Origin: an uncultured Pseudoxanthomonas sp.
Lineage (GTDB): Bacteria > Pseudomonadota > Gammaproteobacteria > Xanthomonadales > Xanthomonadaceae
Assembly: GCA_946479745.1 (NCBI GenBank)
Contig: CAMLGZ010000018.1
Span: forward strand, 1-64,000
Direction: 5' to 3'
Length of the DNA stretch: 64,000 nucleotides
In this document: positions 25,534 to 35,483 of the stretch, one piece after another
Layout of the letters: each line of letters opens with the position of its first letter
Numbering within the stretch: the first letter of the stretch is position 1
The notes under the pieces: model-generated
Database searches by the model: none
What the model was told of the DNA's origin: nothing
The model's input: the letters and a program-made list of their open reading frames with translations, nothing else
Made by a program: the position numbers and the translations under genes

Positions 25534-26446
25534 GGCGCCAGCGATCGAAGTTTCCGCGATTATACCCACATACAACCGGCGAGAACTGGTGGTACGCGCG
25601 ATAGATTCGGTACTTTCCCAGACCAGGGCCGTCGATGAAATCGTGGTGGTGGACGACGGCTCCACCGATGGTACCGAAGCGCATCTGCGCGAACGCTACG
25701 GCGACCGCATCCGCTACGTCTGGCAGGCCAATGCGGGGGTTTCCGCGGCGCGTAACCACGGCATGTCCATCGCTCAAGGCAGATACTTCGCATTGCTGGA
25801 CAGCGACGACGAATGGTTGCCGGAAAAGACCGCGCTGCAGGTCGAGTGGATGGAGGCGCGCCCGGATTTCGGCATGGTCATCTGCGACGTGGAGCGCGTC
25901 GACAGCGATCACCGGCTGATCGACGTGTTCCGACGCCGCGATACGATTACCGAGGACGGCTGGGTCCTGCGCTGGATCATCCACAACCCGGCCCTGGCCC
26001 CCGCGTCGGCTCTGCTGCGCCGCGAGGTCGTCGACGACGTGGGCGGATTCGACACCAGCCTGCGCACTGCCGAAGACATCGACTTCCATCTGCGCGTGGC
26101 GCAGCGCTGGCGGATCGGCGTGGTGGAAGCTTCGTTGGTTCGCGCCATGCGCGGGCATGACGGCTTGTCCGCCGAGTCCACGACTTACGACGATTACGTG
26201 CGTGTGGTGGAGCGTGCGGTCGAAAACGCCAAAGGCGTGGTCGACGAAACGGAATTGCGGCGCGCATTGGCCGCCACCTACGCGCGCAATGCGCGCGGGA
26301 TGCTGATCCGCAAACGCTGGCGGGACGGCTGGAGCCTGGCGGCGCGGGCATGGCGGCTGACGCCTGATCGTGCCCTGCGCGGCGATCTGCTGAAACTGAT
26401 TCCGTTCGGCTTGCGGCGCGCCGCTCGCAGCCTGCTTCCCGGTTGA
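25532..26446 (+). CDS. Glycosyltransferase family 2
   Basis: 304 residues. GT-A fold signs: EVSAIIPTYNRRELVVRAID, EIVVVDDGSTDGTEAHL, and the metal-binding DSDDEW; the acceptor region includes VGGFDTSLRTAEDIDFHLRV (ED motif). It adds one sugar to the lipid-linked repeat. ATG 25532 has GGAGAG seven bases upstream; TTG 25517 is an alternative. Its start codon and that of the deacetylase lie in the same CATG. Confidence 0.92.
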   Translation: MAPAIEVSAIIPTYNRRELVVRAIDSVLSQTRAVDEIVVVDDGSTDGTEAHLRERYGDRIRYVWQANAGVSAARNHGMSIAQGRYFALLDSDDEWLPEKTALQVEWMEARPDFGMVICDVERVDSDHRLIDVFRRRDTITEDGWVLRWIIHNPALAPASALLRREVVDDVGGFDTSLRTAEDIDFHLRVAQRWRIGVVEASLVRAMRGHDGLSAESTTYDDYVRVVERAVENAKGVVDETELRRALAATYARNARGMLIRKRWRDGWSLAARAWRLTPDRALRGDLLKLIPFGLRRAARSLLPG

Positions 26447-26499
26447 AGCCGTCGTTGCAGGTTATCGCCGGGCAGTCGTCGCGAACCGGTCCTCGCGGA

Positions 26500-27894
26500 T
26501 CAGCGCGCGCCACGTCCGAACATCACCACTTCCACCGTCTGCAGCAGGATCATCAGGTCGAACACCAGGCCGTGGTTCTTCACGTAGAACAGATCGAACT
26601 TGAGTTTTTCTTCCGCGTCCTGCACGGATGCGCCGTAGGGGTAGCGTAATTGGGCCCAGCCGGTAAGGCCGGGTTTCACGCAATGACGTACGCCGTAGTA
26701 CCGGATTTCATCGGACAGCAGACTGACGAAATGCGGGCGCTCCGGCCGCGGCCCGACGAAGCTCATGTCGCCGCGCAGTACGGCGAACAACTGCGGCAGT
26801 TCGTCCAGACGGGTCAGGCGGATGAATTTTCCCACCCGCGTGCTGCGGTCGTCGTCTTTGCTGGCCCAACGCGCCACACCGTCCTTTTCCGCATCCGCGC
26901 GCATGCTGCGGAACTTGGTCAGGGTGAAGTTCTGGCCGCGCTGACCTACGCGGATCTGGCTGTACAGGATCGGTCCCTCGGACTCCATCCGTACCGCCAG
27001 CGCAACCAACAGCATCACCGGCCACGCTATCAGCAGCAATACGCTGGCGGCGATCAGGTCGAAGAAGCGTTTGCTCAATCTGCGCGGCGTGGAATAGTCG
27101 AAGCCGCCGGAGAACACCAGCCAGGACGGGTCCACCACATTGAGCTGCACCATGCCCGCTTCGCGCTCGAAGAAGGTGGAGATGTCGATGACCGATATGC
27201 CGCGCTGCACGCAGGTAAGCATGTCTTCCATGGGAAGACCGCCGCGGCGTTCGTCGGGGGCTATCACCAGCTCGTCGATCTGCAGGCGTTCGGCCAACTC
27301 GTGCAGGCCGTTTTCCGGCATTTCCAGCAGATCCTTGCTGACCAGAACCGCCTGTCCCGGCACGGGCACGAAGCCCACTACAACGAACGAACGACGGTCG
27401 GACTGGCGGCGCATGCGGCTGTTGATCAGCTCCGCGTTCTTGCCGGCGCCGAATACCAGAATCCGCTGACGCAATGCATCGGTACGAATTACGCGTACGG
27501 AGATCACCCGCACCAGGACCACGCCCACCAGCCCCATCGCCAGCGACATGGCCAGCACGCCACGGCCTATATAAGTCGGCGGGACCAGGTAGTACAGGAC
27601 CACCAGTGCGATGCCGCCGAAAGCGAACGACAGGGTCGCCCGCAACATGAAATCCATGCGGTTGTGGCGGACGTGTACCTGGTACATGCCGAAGGCGGCC
27701 ATCGCTCCGGTGATGCAGAGCGCCACCAGCACCGCGCGCAGCGGCGCCTGCTGGGAGAAGATGAAGTGGCTTTCCGGATCGTTGTGGAAACGGATCCAGG
27801 CCGCGAACATGACTGCCAGAATCAAGGCCAGCGTTTCGGCCAGCCAAAGGAAACGCACGGCACGGGTCTTGCGGCTTGCGTTGGATGCGTTCAT
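26500..27894 (-). CDS. Polyprenyl-phosphate sugar phosphotransferase (WcaJ/GumD-like)
   Basis: 464 residues. Four or five N-terminal transmembrane helices, a CoA-binding-like middle domain (ILVFGAGKNAEL), and the bacterial sugar transferase domain with KRFFDLIAASVLLLI, FTLTKFRSMRADAEKDG and the signature ELPQLFAVLRGDMSFVGPRP. It transfers a hexose-1-phosphate to undecaprenyl phosphate and thereby begins repeat-unit assembly. Start ATG 27894 chosen. It is transcribed toward the GT2 gene and away from the beta-helix gene. Confidence 0.93.
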   Translation of the reverse strand: MNASNASRKTRAVRFLWLAETLALILAVMFAAWIRFHNDPESHFIFSQQAPLRAVLVALCITGAMAAFGMYQVHVRHNRMDFMLRATLSFAFGGIALVVLYYLVPPTYIGRGVLAMSLAMGLVGVVLVRVISVRVIRTDALRQRILVFGAGKNAELINSRMRRQSDRRSFVVVGFVPVPGQAVLVSKDLLEMPENGLHELAERLQIDELVIAPDERRGGLPMEDMLTCVQRGISVIDISTFFEREAGMVQLNVVDPSWLVFSGGFDYSTPRRLSKRFFDLIAASVLLLIAWPVMLLVALAVRMESEGPILYSQIRVGQRGQNFTLTKFRSMRADAEKDGVARWASKDDDRSTRVGKFIRLTRLDELPQLFAVLRGDMSFVGPRPERPHFVSLLSDEIRYYGVRHCVKPGLTGWAQLRYPYGASVQDAEEKLKFDLFYVKNHGLVFDLMILLQTVEVVMFGRGAR

Positions 27895-28263
27895 CGGCCG
27901 CTTTCCATAGCCGAAACGCACGGCCCGTAGTGGCGGCAAGGCAGCAGCCTATAGCCCGAAGCGCGGCCGCTTCCACGCAATATCGTCGAACAATGCATCG
28001 TCTTCCCCCGTGGCATGCCGTCTAGCGCTGTCGTTCCTTCCCCGGCGTCCCACCCGGGGCCGCCGGCCCAGCGCTCGCCCACCTGTGGTGTGGACTACCC
28101 ACTACAACGCCGCCGGGCCGGCAATCCGGACACGCAGACCGGCTTTGTTCCGGCGTCGGATGACGGCCGCAGGCCGCAGGCCGTCCAGAAACGATTCCAG
28201 CCGCTTGTGGGCGGCTGGAAAGGTGTTCATAGATTCGGCAAACGGCGCGCGGTGGCGCACCGC
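27895..28263. other. Intergenic region, nothing recognised
   Basis: 369 GC-rich bases between the sugar transferase start and the end of the next minus-strand gene. No convincing reading frame; the reading frames that exist are continuations of frames opposite real genes. Short GGCCGCAGGCCGCAGGCC direct repeats occur near 28169. Confidence 0.5.
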
Positions 28264-29826
28264 TTATCGCACCAGGGAGCGTCGATAGCGCCTTTCCGGA
28301 GTCCGGCGCCAGACGGTGGGCTTTGCCGATTGCGCGCGAACGGCCGGCACTGGCGCTTGCGGCGACGATTGCGTCGGCGAGGCCGCAGGGGCCTGGCCAC
28401 GGGGCGGAATCATCGGCTGCGAGCCGTTGACGCGGATAGGCGTGGAGCCGCCGGTGGACTCGAACTGTTCCAGAGCGCCAATATCGATCGTCCCGGCCAA
28501 CGGCGCACGGGGCTTTTCCGCGCCGATCGCCATTTTTGCGCGTAGCGGCGGGTCGAAAGCCGCCAATGCCAGGGGCGTCGGGAAGGGGAACGCCGCAGGC
28601 GTGGCGGGCGAATTGTTACCTGTATTGATCAGCGGACTTCCCGCGAGCGGCCGCAGCGCACGCTGGGCGACATTGGTCAGCAGCGGATCGGCGCCGCGCA
28701 AAGTTCCGGTCCATTCCGCAGGCACCAGACTGGCCGAAGTCTGCACCCAGTTGTCGCTGCCGGCGACCTTGCGACCTCCGGACCATGGCTCCCGGCTCTG
28801 CGGCCCACAAGTGGGCACATCGACGTCGCTGGCCGGATTTTCCCGCACGATGGCCGGGGCGCCCGACGGCTGATAGACCACGTTGTTGTGCATCTCAAGC
28901 GAACCCTGGCCAAGCTGCACCAGCACCGCGTTGACCGCGCCAGCGCGGTCGAAAATGATGGTGTTGTTGGCCAACCGGGTTCTGCCTTGGTTGCGGCCTT
29001 CCAGGTCTCCTCCGATGCGCAATGCGTTGCCGGAGCGACTGGTGGAGTTGTGGATGATCACATTGCCCACCACATCCGCGTCCTCTCGCCGCAGGTCGGC
29101 GGTCCATGCAGGCTTCTGCGTTTCGCAATCGGGTCCTATCAACTCGATCTCGTGCAGGTTGGAGCCCTCTATCCAGTTGTAGTAGATCTCCGCCCGTTGA
29201 TGGCGCACCCGCACCAGTACGCCGCCGGTCGCGTCATGCACATAGTTGTAGCGCATGCGGAAGACGGTATCGGGAAACGCAACCTCGTCGGACTGCATGT
29301 AGATGGCGTGACGGGTATTGCCCTGGCCGGAGTTGGCTACCTCGCTGTATTCCAGCGTGAACGCGCCCGAGTTCTGGTCGGCCGCCAATATTCCGTGCGA
29401 CGGGCAGTCGTGGATGTAGGCATCGCGGACGGTGACGTTATGCGCTTCGCTGAAGATGCATGTGGTCGTGCCGCCTCTGACCTCGAAGCCCTCGAACACG
29501 ATATGGTTCGATTGTTCGAACTTGATGGTGTGGTCGCCGCCCTGCAACAACGGACGCGTGGCGCCAGCGACGCGGCGCCAGCGGATGATGACCGGATTGG
29601 CTTCGGTGCCGCCGTCGTCATCGCCCACCACGATCCCGCCGGTATAGGTGGCATTGCCGTCTACTTCGACGATATCGCCTGCGGCCAGATTGTTGTTATT
29701 GAAGACCGCCGACAGCTGCGTGTACTGACGGCCCGACGGCCCTACCGTGTAGGTTGTGGCCGAAGCGGCAGCGGGAATCATCGCCAGCAAACCTGCCAGA
29801 CACAAAAACCTTTTCAAACATTGCAT
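28264..29826 (-). CDS. Secreted right-handed parallel beta-helix protein
   Basis: 520 residues. Signal peptide MQCLKRFLCLAGLLAMIPAA-ASA, then pectate-lyase-like helical repeats with Asn ladders (NHIVFEGFEVRGG, NVTVRDAYIHDC, NYVHDATGG, NNTIIFD), and a low-complexity Pro/Ala/Ser tail ending basic (RRTPERRYRRSLVR). Such proteins in exopolysaccharide loci act as lyases, epimerases or glycan-binding proteins in the periplasm or outside. No catalytic residues can be assigned. The tail is unusual and may be a wall or membrane contact. Confidence 0.82.
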   Translation of the reverse strand: MQCLKRFLCLAGLLAMIPAAASATTYTVGPSGRQYTQLSAVFNNNNLAAGDIVEVDGNATYTGGIVVGDDDGGTEANPVIIRWRRVAGATRPLLQGGDHTIKFEQSNHIVFEGFEVRGGTTTCIFSEAHNVTVRDAYIHDCPSHGILAADQNSGAFTLEYSEVANSGQGNTRHAIYMQSDEVAFPDTVFRMRYNYVHDATGGVLVRVRHQRAEIYYNWIEGSNLHEIELIGPDCETQKPAWTADLRREDADVVGNVIIHNSTSRSGNALRIGGDLEGRNQGRTRLANNTIIFDRAGAVNAVLVQLGQGSLEMHNNVVYQPSGAPAIVRENPASDVDVPTCGPQSREPWSGGRKVAGSDNWVQTSASLVPAEWTGTLRGADPLLTNVAQRALRPLAGSPLINTGNNSPATPAAFPFPTPLALAAFDPPLRAKMAIGAEKPRAPLAGTIDIGALEQFESTGGSTPIRVNGSQPMIPPRGQAPAASPTQSSPQAPVPAVRAQSAKPTVWRRTPERRYRRSLVR

Positions 29827-30095
29827 TTGCTTTTAACCCCCAGCGCCATGGCGCCGTTGATCCCCTGCCCGTACATTCTCCACACTGCAGCGTGAACACA
29901 CCGCTAAAAGGGACAGGCAAAAGGCGCTTTGGGCGGATTTGCCGCACATTCCCCGACACCCCCGCCGCCGCCGCAGCGGAAAAGGGCGGCAACACTCATG
30001 GAATCGATCAGGGGGGGCCACCGCGGTCAAACCCGGACCATCCATGCCGAATGATTGACGGCTCAATTCAGTTCGTGCAAAATTCCGCTTCTAAT

Positions 30096-30172
30096 GCGCC
30101 CGTAGCTCAGTTGGATAGAGTACCTGGCTACGAACCAGGCGGTCGGGAGTTCGAATCTCTCCGGGCGCACCA
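30096..30172 (+). tRNA. tRNA-Arg (anticodon ACG)
   Basis: 77 bases with a 7-bp acceptor stem (GCGCCCG with CGGGCGC), D arm AGCTCAGTTGGATAGAGT, anticodon stem-loop CCTGG-CTACGAA-CCAGG giving ACG, T arm with GTTCGAATC, and an encoded CCA. ACG is read as ICG, decoding CGU/CGC/CGA. Confidence 0.97.
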
Positions 30173-30182
30173 TTAAAGAACG

Positions 30183-30214
30183 AAAAAGCCAGCGGGCGAT
30201 CCGCTGGCTTTTTT
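30183..30214 (+). terminator. Rho-independent terminator of tRNA-Arg
   Basis: GCCAGCGG/CCGCTGGC stem with a GCGAT loop, preceded by A5 and followed by T6, ten bases after the tRNA CCA end. Confidence 0.92.
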
Positions 30215-30311
30215 GTATGTCCGCGATCGCATGCCTCGCAGACCAGTCGATGTCCCTTCCGCATCCCGGAATACATTCGTCCAACCACATCGAACCGATA
30301 TCCGCAGGCAC

Positions 30312-30340
30312 AAAAAAACCCTGAAAATCAGGGTTTTTTT
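30312..30340 (-). terminator. Bidirectional terminator, 3' of tRNA-Ser
   Basis: A7-CCCTGA-AAA-TCAGGG-T7. On the minus strand it lies five bases after the tRNA-Ser CCA; because it is symmetric it can also stop plus-strand reading from the tRNA-Arg side. Confidence 0.9.
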
Positions 30341-30345
30341 GCTAG

Positions 30346-30438
30346 TGGCGGAGAGTGAGGGATTCGAACCCTCGATAAGGCTTTTGACCCTATACTCCCT
30401 TAGCAGGGGAGCCCCTTCAGCCGCTCGGGCAACTCTCC
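30346..30438 (-). tRNA. tRNA-Ser (anticodon GCT)
   Basis: 93 bases with the long variable arm of type II tRNAs. Acceptor stem GGAGAGT/ACTCTCC, discriminator G, encoded CCA; anticodon stem-loop CTCCC-CTGCTAA-GGGAG gives GCT, decoding AGC/AGU. Convergent with the tRNA-Arg gene. Confidence 0.97.
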
Positions 30439-30517
30439 GGGATTTCGAAGCGGACAGCAATGCACCGCCTCAGCCGTTTAGGATACCGGCTGACGGAGAT
30501 GACAGCAAACGAAATCG

Positions 30518-30730
30518 TCAGCTCGACGAGCTGGTTTCTGCGGGTTGCGCGGGCGTGTTGGCATCTTCACCGCGTTGGATGCGCTGATAAATTTCTTCGC
30601 GATGCACAGCCACGTCCTTGGGCGCAGTGATGCCAATGCGCACCTGATTGCCCTTGACGCCCAGCACGGTCACAGTGACCGAGTCGCCGATCATCAAGGT
30701 TTCGCCAACTCGGCGAGTCAAAATCAACAT
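30518..30730 (-). CDS. csrA: Carbon storage regulator CsrA (RsmA)
   Basis: 70 residues. [16 protein letters not shown] opens the conserved beta strands; the RNA-binding residues of the [16 protein letters not shown] segment are present. As a dimer it binds GGA hairpins in mRNA leaders to control virulence, biofilm and storage. It has a longer Ser/Pro-rich end ([13 protein letters not shown]) than the E. coli protein, as in xanthomonads. It lies 146 bases downstream of alaS on the same strand, the usual place. Confidence 0.97.
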   Translation of the reverse strand: MLILTRRVGETLMIGDSVTVTVLGVKGNQVRIGITAPKDVAVHREEIYQRIQRGEDANTPAQPAETSSSS

Positions 30731-30876
30731 TTAATTTGTCTCCTTAATCCGGCAAGAGTAGTGCCGGGAGGGCGTTTTAGCCTTAACGGAGGCGTAAACG
30801 CTTCCTGATTCATTCATCAACGTGAAACATGGTAACGGCCGGCCACTATGGGCCGCAAGCTGATGTTTCATGGGTT

Positions 30877-33525
30877 TCAGGGCCGTATCCGTTGGGCTAC
30901 CCATGCCGGAACGTCCGCCAGCGCCGAGGCAAGGGCGGGCCCGTCCTCACCACCACCCTGGGCGAGATCCGGGCGGCCGCCGCCCTTGCCCCCGGTCAGA
31001 CTGGCGATATGCGCAAGCAGTTCCCCTGCCTTGACCCGGCCTGTTGCGGAGCCATTCACCCCCGCCACCAGCGATGCCTTGCCTCCGGCCACACCCGCCA
31101 GGACGATGACCGCGTCGCCCAGCTGCTGCTTGAGCCGGTCCATGGCTTCCCGCAATGCCTTGGCATCGAACCCTTCCAGCCTGGCAGCCAGCACGCGCAC
31201 GCCTTCGATGACCACCGCCGAGCCCGCCAAGTCCGCGGTGGCGCCGGAGGCGGCCTTGGCCTTCAGTCCTTCGAGCTCGCGTTCCAGCTTTTTCTGGCGC
31301 TCGGTCAGTTGCCGCACCTTCTCGACCACCTCGCTGGCGCTGCCGCCCAGCAGGGCGGCCGCTTCCTGCAGGCGCTGTTCCTCAGCGGAAACCAGATCGA
31401 GCGCACCCTGCCCGGTCACCGCTTCGATGCGGCGCACGCCCGACGACACGCCGCCCTCGCTTACGATCTTGAACAGTCCGATATCTCCCGTGCGGCCCAC
31501 GTGCGTGCCGCCGCAGAGCTCGGTGGAATAACTCCCCATCTTCAGCACGCGCACGTGCTCGCCGTATTTCTCGCCGAACAGGGCCATGGCGCCGAAATCC
31601 AGGGCTTCCTGCATTCCCATGTTATGCACTTCGGCAGCATGGTTGGCGCGGATTTGCGCATTGACGCGGCGCTCGATCTCGGCCAATTCGGCCGCAGTCA
31701 CCGGCTGGAAGTGCGCGAAGTCGAAGCGCAGGCGGTCCGGCGCCACCAACGAGCCCTTCTGCTGCACGTGGGTGCCCAGCAACTCCCGCAAGGCCGCGTG
31801 CAGCAGGTGCGTGGCGGAATGATTGAGGATGACCGCGGCGCGGCGCGGCGCATCGACCGAACCCAGCAGGTGATCGCCGACCTTCAGGCTGCCGGCCGCA
31901 ACCCTGCCGACATGGCCATGAAACTGGCCGGCGTATTTCAGCGTATCGCTCACGTCGAATTCGACGCCCTTCTCCGCCAGCACGCCGGTGTCGCCGACCT
32001 GGCCGCCGGATTCTGCGTAGAAAGGCGTGCGGTCCAGGATCACCACAGCCTCGTCGCCGGCGGCCACGGATGCTACCGGGCGTCCTTCCTTCAGCAGCGC
32101 AGCCACCACCAGCCCGCCCGCATCCAGCGCGTCGTAGCCCAGGAATTCGGTCGGCTTCAACTTCGCCACCAGCTCCGCAGGCAGCCCCGAGCCGGAGGAG
32201 AACTTGCCGGCGGCACGCGCGGTTTCGCGCTGCTGTTCCATCGCCGCATCGAAGCCGGCCATGTCCACCGACAGCCCGCGCTCGCGCGCTATGTCGGCCG
32301 TCAGGTCCACTGGGAAACCGTAGGTGTCGTACAGGCGGAAAGCGTCCGCGCCCGGAATCACTCCGATAGCGCGCGAGGCCACCTCATCGAAGATGCGCAT
32401 GCCCGAATCCAGAGTCTCGGCGAAGCGCTCTTCCTCGGCCTTCAACGCGCGTCCTACCAGATCCTGTGCCGCCGACAGCTCGGGATAGGCTTCGCCCATC
32501 AACGCGACCAACGTCGGCACCATCTTGTGGAAGAACGGCTGGCGCACGCCGAGCATCCAACCATGGCGCAGCGCGCGGCGGATGATCCGGCGCAGCACAT
32601 AGCCACGGCCTTCGTTGGACGGCAGCACGCCATCGACGACCAGGAACGAGCAGGCCCGGATATGGTCGGCAATCACGCGCAGCGACTTGTTTTCCAGGTC
32701 CCCGGTGCCGGTCAACTCGGACGCTTTGGCGATCAGGGCCTGGAAGATATCGATTTCGTAGTTGGTGTGGACGTGCTGCAGGATCGCGGCAAGGCGTTCC
32801 ATGCCCATGCCGGTATCCACGCAGGGCGCCGGAAGCGGGACCAGAGTGCCGTCGGGCTGACGATCGAACTGCATGAACACCAGGTTCCATATCTCGATGA
32901 AGCGATCGCCGTCCTCATCCGGCGAACCGGGCGGGCCGCCGGCGATATGGTCGCCGTGATCGTAGAAGATCTCAGTGCACGGGCCACACGGACCGGTGTC
33001 GGCCATCTGCCAGAAATTGTCCGAAGCGTAGGGCGCGCCCTTGTTGTCGCCGATGCGGACGATGCGCTCGGCCGGTATGCCGACCATCCTGTTCCACAGT
33101 TCGTAGGCTTCGTCGTCTGTGTGGTAGACCGTGACCAGCAGGCGGTCCTTGGGCAGCTTCCAGACCTCGGTCAGCAGCTCCCAGGCCCAGGCGATGGCGT
33201 CCTTCTTGAAGTAATCGCCGAAGGACCAATTACCCAGCATCTCGAAGAAGGTGTGGTGGCGCGCGGTATAGCCGACCGAATCCAGGTCGTTGTGCTTGCC
33301 GCCTGCACGCAGGCAGCGCTGGACGTCGGCCGCACGCACGTAGCTGCGCTTTTCCGCGCCCAGAAACACGTCCTTGAACTGGACCATGCCCGAATTGGTG
33401 AACAGCAGGGTCGGATCGTTGCCGGGCACCAGCGGGGCCGAGGGCACGATGGTGTGGCCCTTGCCACGGAAAAATTCGAGAAAATCGCTGCGGATCTGAC
33501 TGCTGCTGAGCTTGGAAGTGGTCAT
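30877..33525 (-). CDS. alaS: Alanyl-tRNA synthetase
   Basis: 882 residues, class II synthetase. [20 protein letters not shown] covers the motif 1/2 region; the editing domain has [13 protein letters not shown] and CGGTHV, its zinc-binding parts; the C-Ala domain ends [16 protein letters not shown]. It charges tRNA-Ala and removes mischarged Ser or Gly. Full family length. It lies between recX and csrA, an order found in Xanthomonas. Confidence 0.98.
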   Translation of the reverse strand: MTTSKLSSSQIRSDFLEFFRGKGHTIVPSAPLVPGNDPTLLFTNSGMVQFKDVFLGAEKRSYVRAADVQRCLRAGGKHNDLDSVGYTARHHTFFEMLGNWSFGDYFKKDAIAWAWELLTEVWKLPKDRLLVTVYHTDDEAYELWNRMVGIPAERIVRIGDNKGAPYASDNFWQMADTGPCGPCTEIFYDHGDHIAGGPPGSPDEDGDRFIEIWNLVFMQFDRQPDGTLVPLPAPCVDTGMGMERLAAILQHVHTNYEIDIFQALIAKASELTGTGDLENKSLRVIADHIRACSFLVVDGVLPSNEGRGYVLRRIIRRALRHGWMLGVRQPFFHKMVPTLVALMGEAYPELSAAQDLVGRALKAEEERFAETLDSGMRIFDEVASRAIGVIPGADAFRLYDTYGFPVDLTADIARERGLSVDMAGFDAAMEQQRETARAAGKFSSGSGLPAELVAKLKPTEFLGYDALDAGGLVVAALLKEGRPVASVAAGDEAVVILDRTPFYAESGGQVGDTGVLAEKGVEFDVSDTLKYAGQFHGHVGRVAAGSLKVGDHLLGSVDAPRRAAVILNHSATHLLHAALRELLGTHVQQKGSLVAPDRLRFDFAHFQPVTAAELAEIERRVNAQIRANHAAEVHNMGMQEALDFGAMALFGEKYGEHVRVLKMGSYSTELCGGTHVGRTGDIGLFKIVSEGGVSSGVRRIEAVTGQGALDLVSAEEQRLQEAAALLGGSASEVVEKVRQLTERQKKLERELEGLKAKAASGATADLAGSAVVIEGVRVLAARLEGFDAKALREAMDRLKQQLGDAVIVLAGVAGGKASLVAGVNGSATGRVKAGELLAHIASLTGGKGGGRPDLAQGGGEDGPALASALADVPAWVAQRIRP

Positions 33526-33636
33526 CTGGCTGGCATTTGGCGGGCGGGCACGTCTGAAGTGCCGCTATACCGACAAGATGCGGACGCGTGCTGGAGCAGA
33601 CAACCCAATACGCAAAGGTTAGCAGGCCGGGGCGAA

Positions 33637-34194
33637 TCAGTCCTCCGGGTCGCCGCGCAAGGCCAACCTGACCGTGTCGCCATCGAAGCCGCGCCGGTAC
33701 AGAAAATCGGCCGCCTTACGCCGCCGCGCCGGATCGGCTGAGGCCAGATCAAGACCAAAACGGCGGCGGACCAGATCCTGGGCCGCCTGACGCCAGTCGC
33801 CATCGAAGGCCTGCATGGCGGTTTCGATGGTGTCGCCATCCAGGCCGTGGGTGCCCAGTTCGGCCCGAATGCGGATGGGCCCCTGGCCATGAGCGGCCCG
33901 CGTGCGCACCAGCAGTTCGGCAAAACGCGCATCGCTCTGCCAGCCGTCGCCTGTCAGCCTCTCAATCGCTGCCGATGCGGCTTCGCTCTCGATTCCTCGC
34001 TCGGCCAGCTTACGGGCCAATTCCTTACGCGAATGCTCCCTGCGCACCAACAGCGCCAGCGCCCGCTGCGTGGGCGTCAGTTCCCGCTTGCGCTTGCGGG
34101 AACCGGGGGGAGCATCGGCACCTGGAGCATTGGTATCCAGAGCATCGTTATTCAGAGCAGCGATATTCAGAGCAGCGGCATCTTCTTCCGGCAT
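33637..34194 (-). CDS. recX: RecX regulatory protein
   Basis: 185 residues: three-helix RecX repeats are seen in [20 protein letters not shown], then [20 protein letters not shown] and a C-terminal [20 protein letters not shown]. It binds RecA filaments and modulates recombination and SOS. The N-terminal 30 residues (about [18 protein letters not shown]) come from a 15-base tandem repeat and are not part of the RecX fold. It lies 50 bases after recA in the same direction. Confidence 0.95.
   Translation of the reverse strand: MPEEDAAALNIAALNNDALDTNAPGADAPPGSRKRKRELTPTQRALALLVRREHSRKELARKLAERGIESEAASAAIERLTGDGWQSDARFAELLVRTRAAHGQGPIRIRAELGTHGLDGDTIETAMQAFDGDWRQAAQDLVRRRFGLDLASADPARRRKAADFLYRRGFDGDTVRLALRGDPED
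34110..34184. repeat. 15-bp tandem repeat in recX
   Basis: Five imperfect units of the form GAGCATCGTTATTCA, beginning at 34110, 34125, 34140, 34155 and 34170. The period keeps the frame, so copy changes add or remove five residues at the RecX N-terminus. Confidence 0.88.
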
Positions 34195-34243
34195 ATCGAC
34201 TCACTCCTGATCGAAAAGCGGCGCTTCCCTGCGCCAATCCCGA

Positions 34244-35278
34244 TCAAATTTCTGCGTCTTCTTCAGCCTCTTCCGGCTTCACTTCGGTCGGCTGGAACTT
34301 GTCGCGCAGCTCACCTTCCAGGCGGGTCGCTACCTGCGGGTTGTCCTTCAGGTACTGACGCGAATTGTCCTTGCCCTGGCCGATGCGTTCGTCGCCGTAG
34401 CTGTACCAGGCACCCGCCTTGTCCACCAGCTTGGCCTCGACGCCCATGTCGATCAGCTCGCCTTCGCGACTGATGCCTTCGCCGTACAGGATCTCGGTGA
34501 TGACCTGTTTGAACGGTGGCGCCAGCTTGTTCTTCACGACCTTGATCTTGGTCTGGTTGCCGATGATCTCGTCGCCCTTCTTGATCGCGCCGATGCGGCG
34601 GATATCCAGGCGCACGGAGGCATAGAACTTCAGCGCGTTGCCGCCGGTGGTCACTTCCGGACTCTGGCCGGGCATCATCGCTCCGATCTTCATGCGCAGC
34701 TGGTTGATGAACAGCACCATGCAGTTGGAACGCTTGATGTTGCCGGTCAGCTTGCGCAGCGCCTGGCTCATCAACCGGGCCTGCAGACCGGGCAACTGGT
34801 CGCCCATTTCGCCCTCGATTTCGGCCTTCGGCGTCAATGCGGCGACCGAGTCGATGACCACCATATCCACCGCGTTGGAGCGCACCAGCATGTCGCAGAT
34901 TTCCAGCGCCTGTTCGCCGGTGTCCGGCTGCGACAGCAGCAGATCGTCCACGTTGACGCCCAGCTTGGCGGCGTAGATGGGGTCCAGCGCGTGCTCGGCA
35001 TCGATGAAAGCCGCGGTGCCGCCGCGCTTCTGGCACTGGGCGATGGTCTGCAGGGCCAGGGTGGTCTTGCCGGAGGATTCGGGACCGTAGATTTCCACCA
35101 CGCGGCCCTTGGGCAGGCCACCGATGCCGAGTGCGATATCCAGCATCAGCGAGCCGGTGGGAATGGTCTCGACGGCTTCGATGATCTGATCGCCCATGCG
35201 CATCACCGAGCCCTTGCCGAACTGGCGTTCGATCTGGGTCAGAGCCGCGGAAAGTGCGCGCTTCTTGTTCTCGTCCAT
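34244..35278 (-). CDS. recA: RecA recombinase
   Basis: 344 residues. [20 protein letters not shown] start, Walker [10 protein letters not shown] (65-73), Walker [16 protein letters not shown] ([20 protein letters not shown]), and the acidic end EEAEEDAEI. Strand exchange and co-protease for LexA. ATG 35278 with AAGGAC upstream; a longer frame exists but lacks homology. It lies between lexA and recX. I saw no copy of the lexA operator palindrome directly upstream of recA (35279-35483). Confidence 0.98.
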   Translation of the reverse strand: MDENKKRALSAALTQIERQFGKGSVMRMGDQIIEAVETIPTGSLMLDIALGIGGLPKGRVVEIYGPESSGKTTLALQTIAQCQKRGGTAAFIDAEHALDPIYAAKLGVNVDDLLLSQPDTGEQALEICDMLVRSNAVDMVVIDSVAALTPKAEIEGEMGDQLPGLQARLMSQALRKLTGNIKRSNCMVLFINQLRMKIGAMMPGQSPEVTTGGNALKFYASVRLDIRRIGAIKKGDEIIGNQTKIKVVKNKLAPPFKQVITEILYGEGISREGELIDMGVEAKLVDKAGAWYSYGDERIGQGKDNSRQYLKDNPQVATRLEGELRDKFQPTEVKPEEAEEDAEI

Positions 35279-35483
35279 CGTGGTGTCCTTGGTGGTTTGT
35301 CGGGTTGAGGGCAATTTAGCGGCCATGGGTCGCACAGGTTGCGACGCGTGAAGCCGTGATCGAAATTAACTTTGCAACGCGGACTGGGGCTAGCGGACAA
35401 CGGCGTGAAGACGTGTCGGAAATTTCCTGTTTGATAAAAAAGCCTTCTTCTTTTGGTGGACGAACGATGGAACAACTGCGATA

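Noticed and set aside
28010..28545. Plus-strand frames at the end of the beta-helix gene
   Set aside because: They run antisense into a gene with a signal peptide and clear repeats, and show no domain.
30829..33741. A 970-codon plus-strand open frame
   Set aside because: It lies opposite alaS; the composition is that of a reversed high-GC gene and no domain is visible. alaS has full family motifs.
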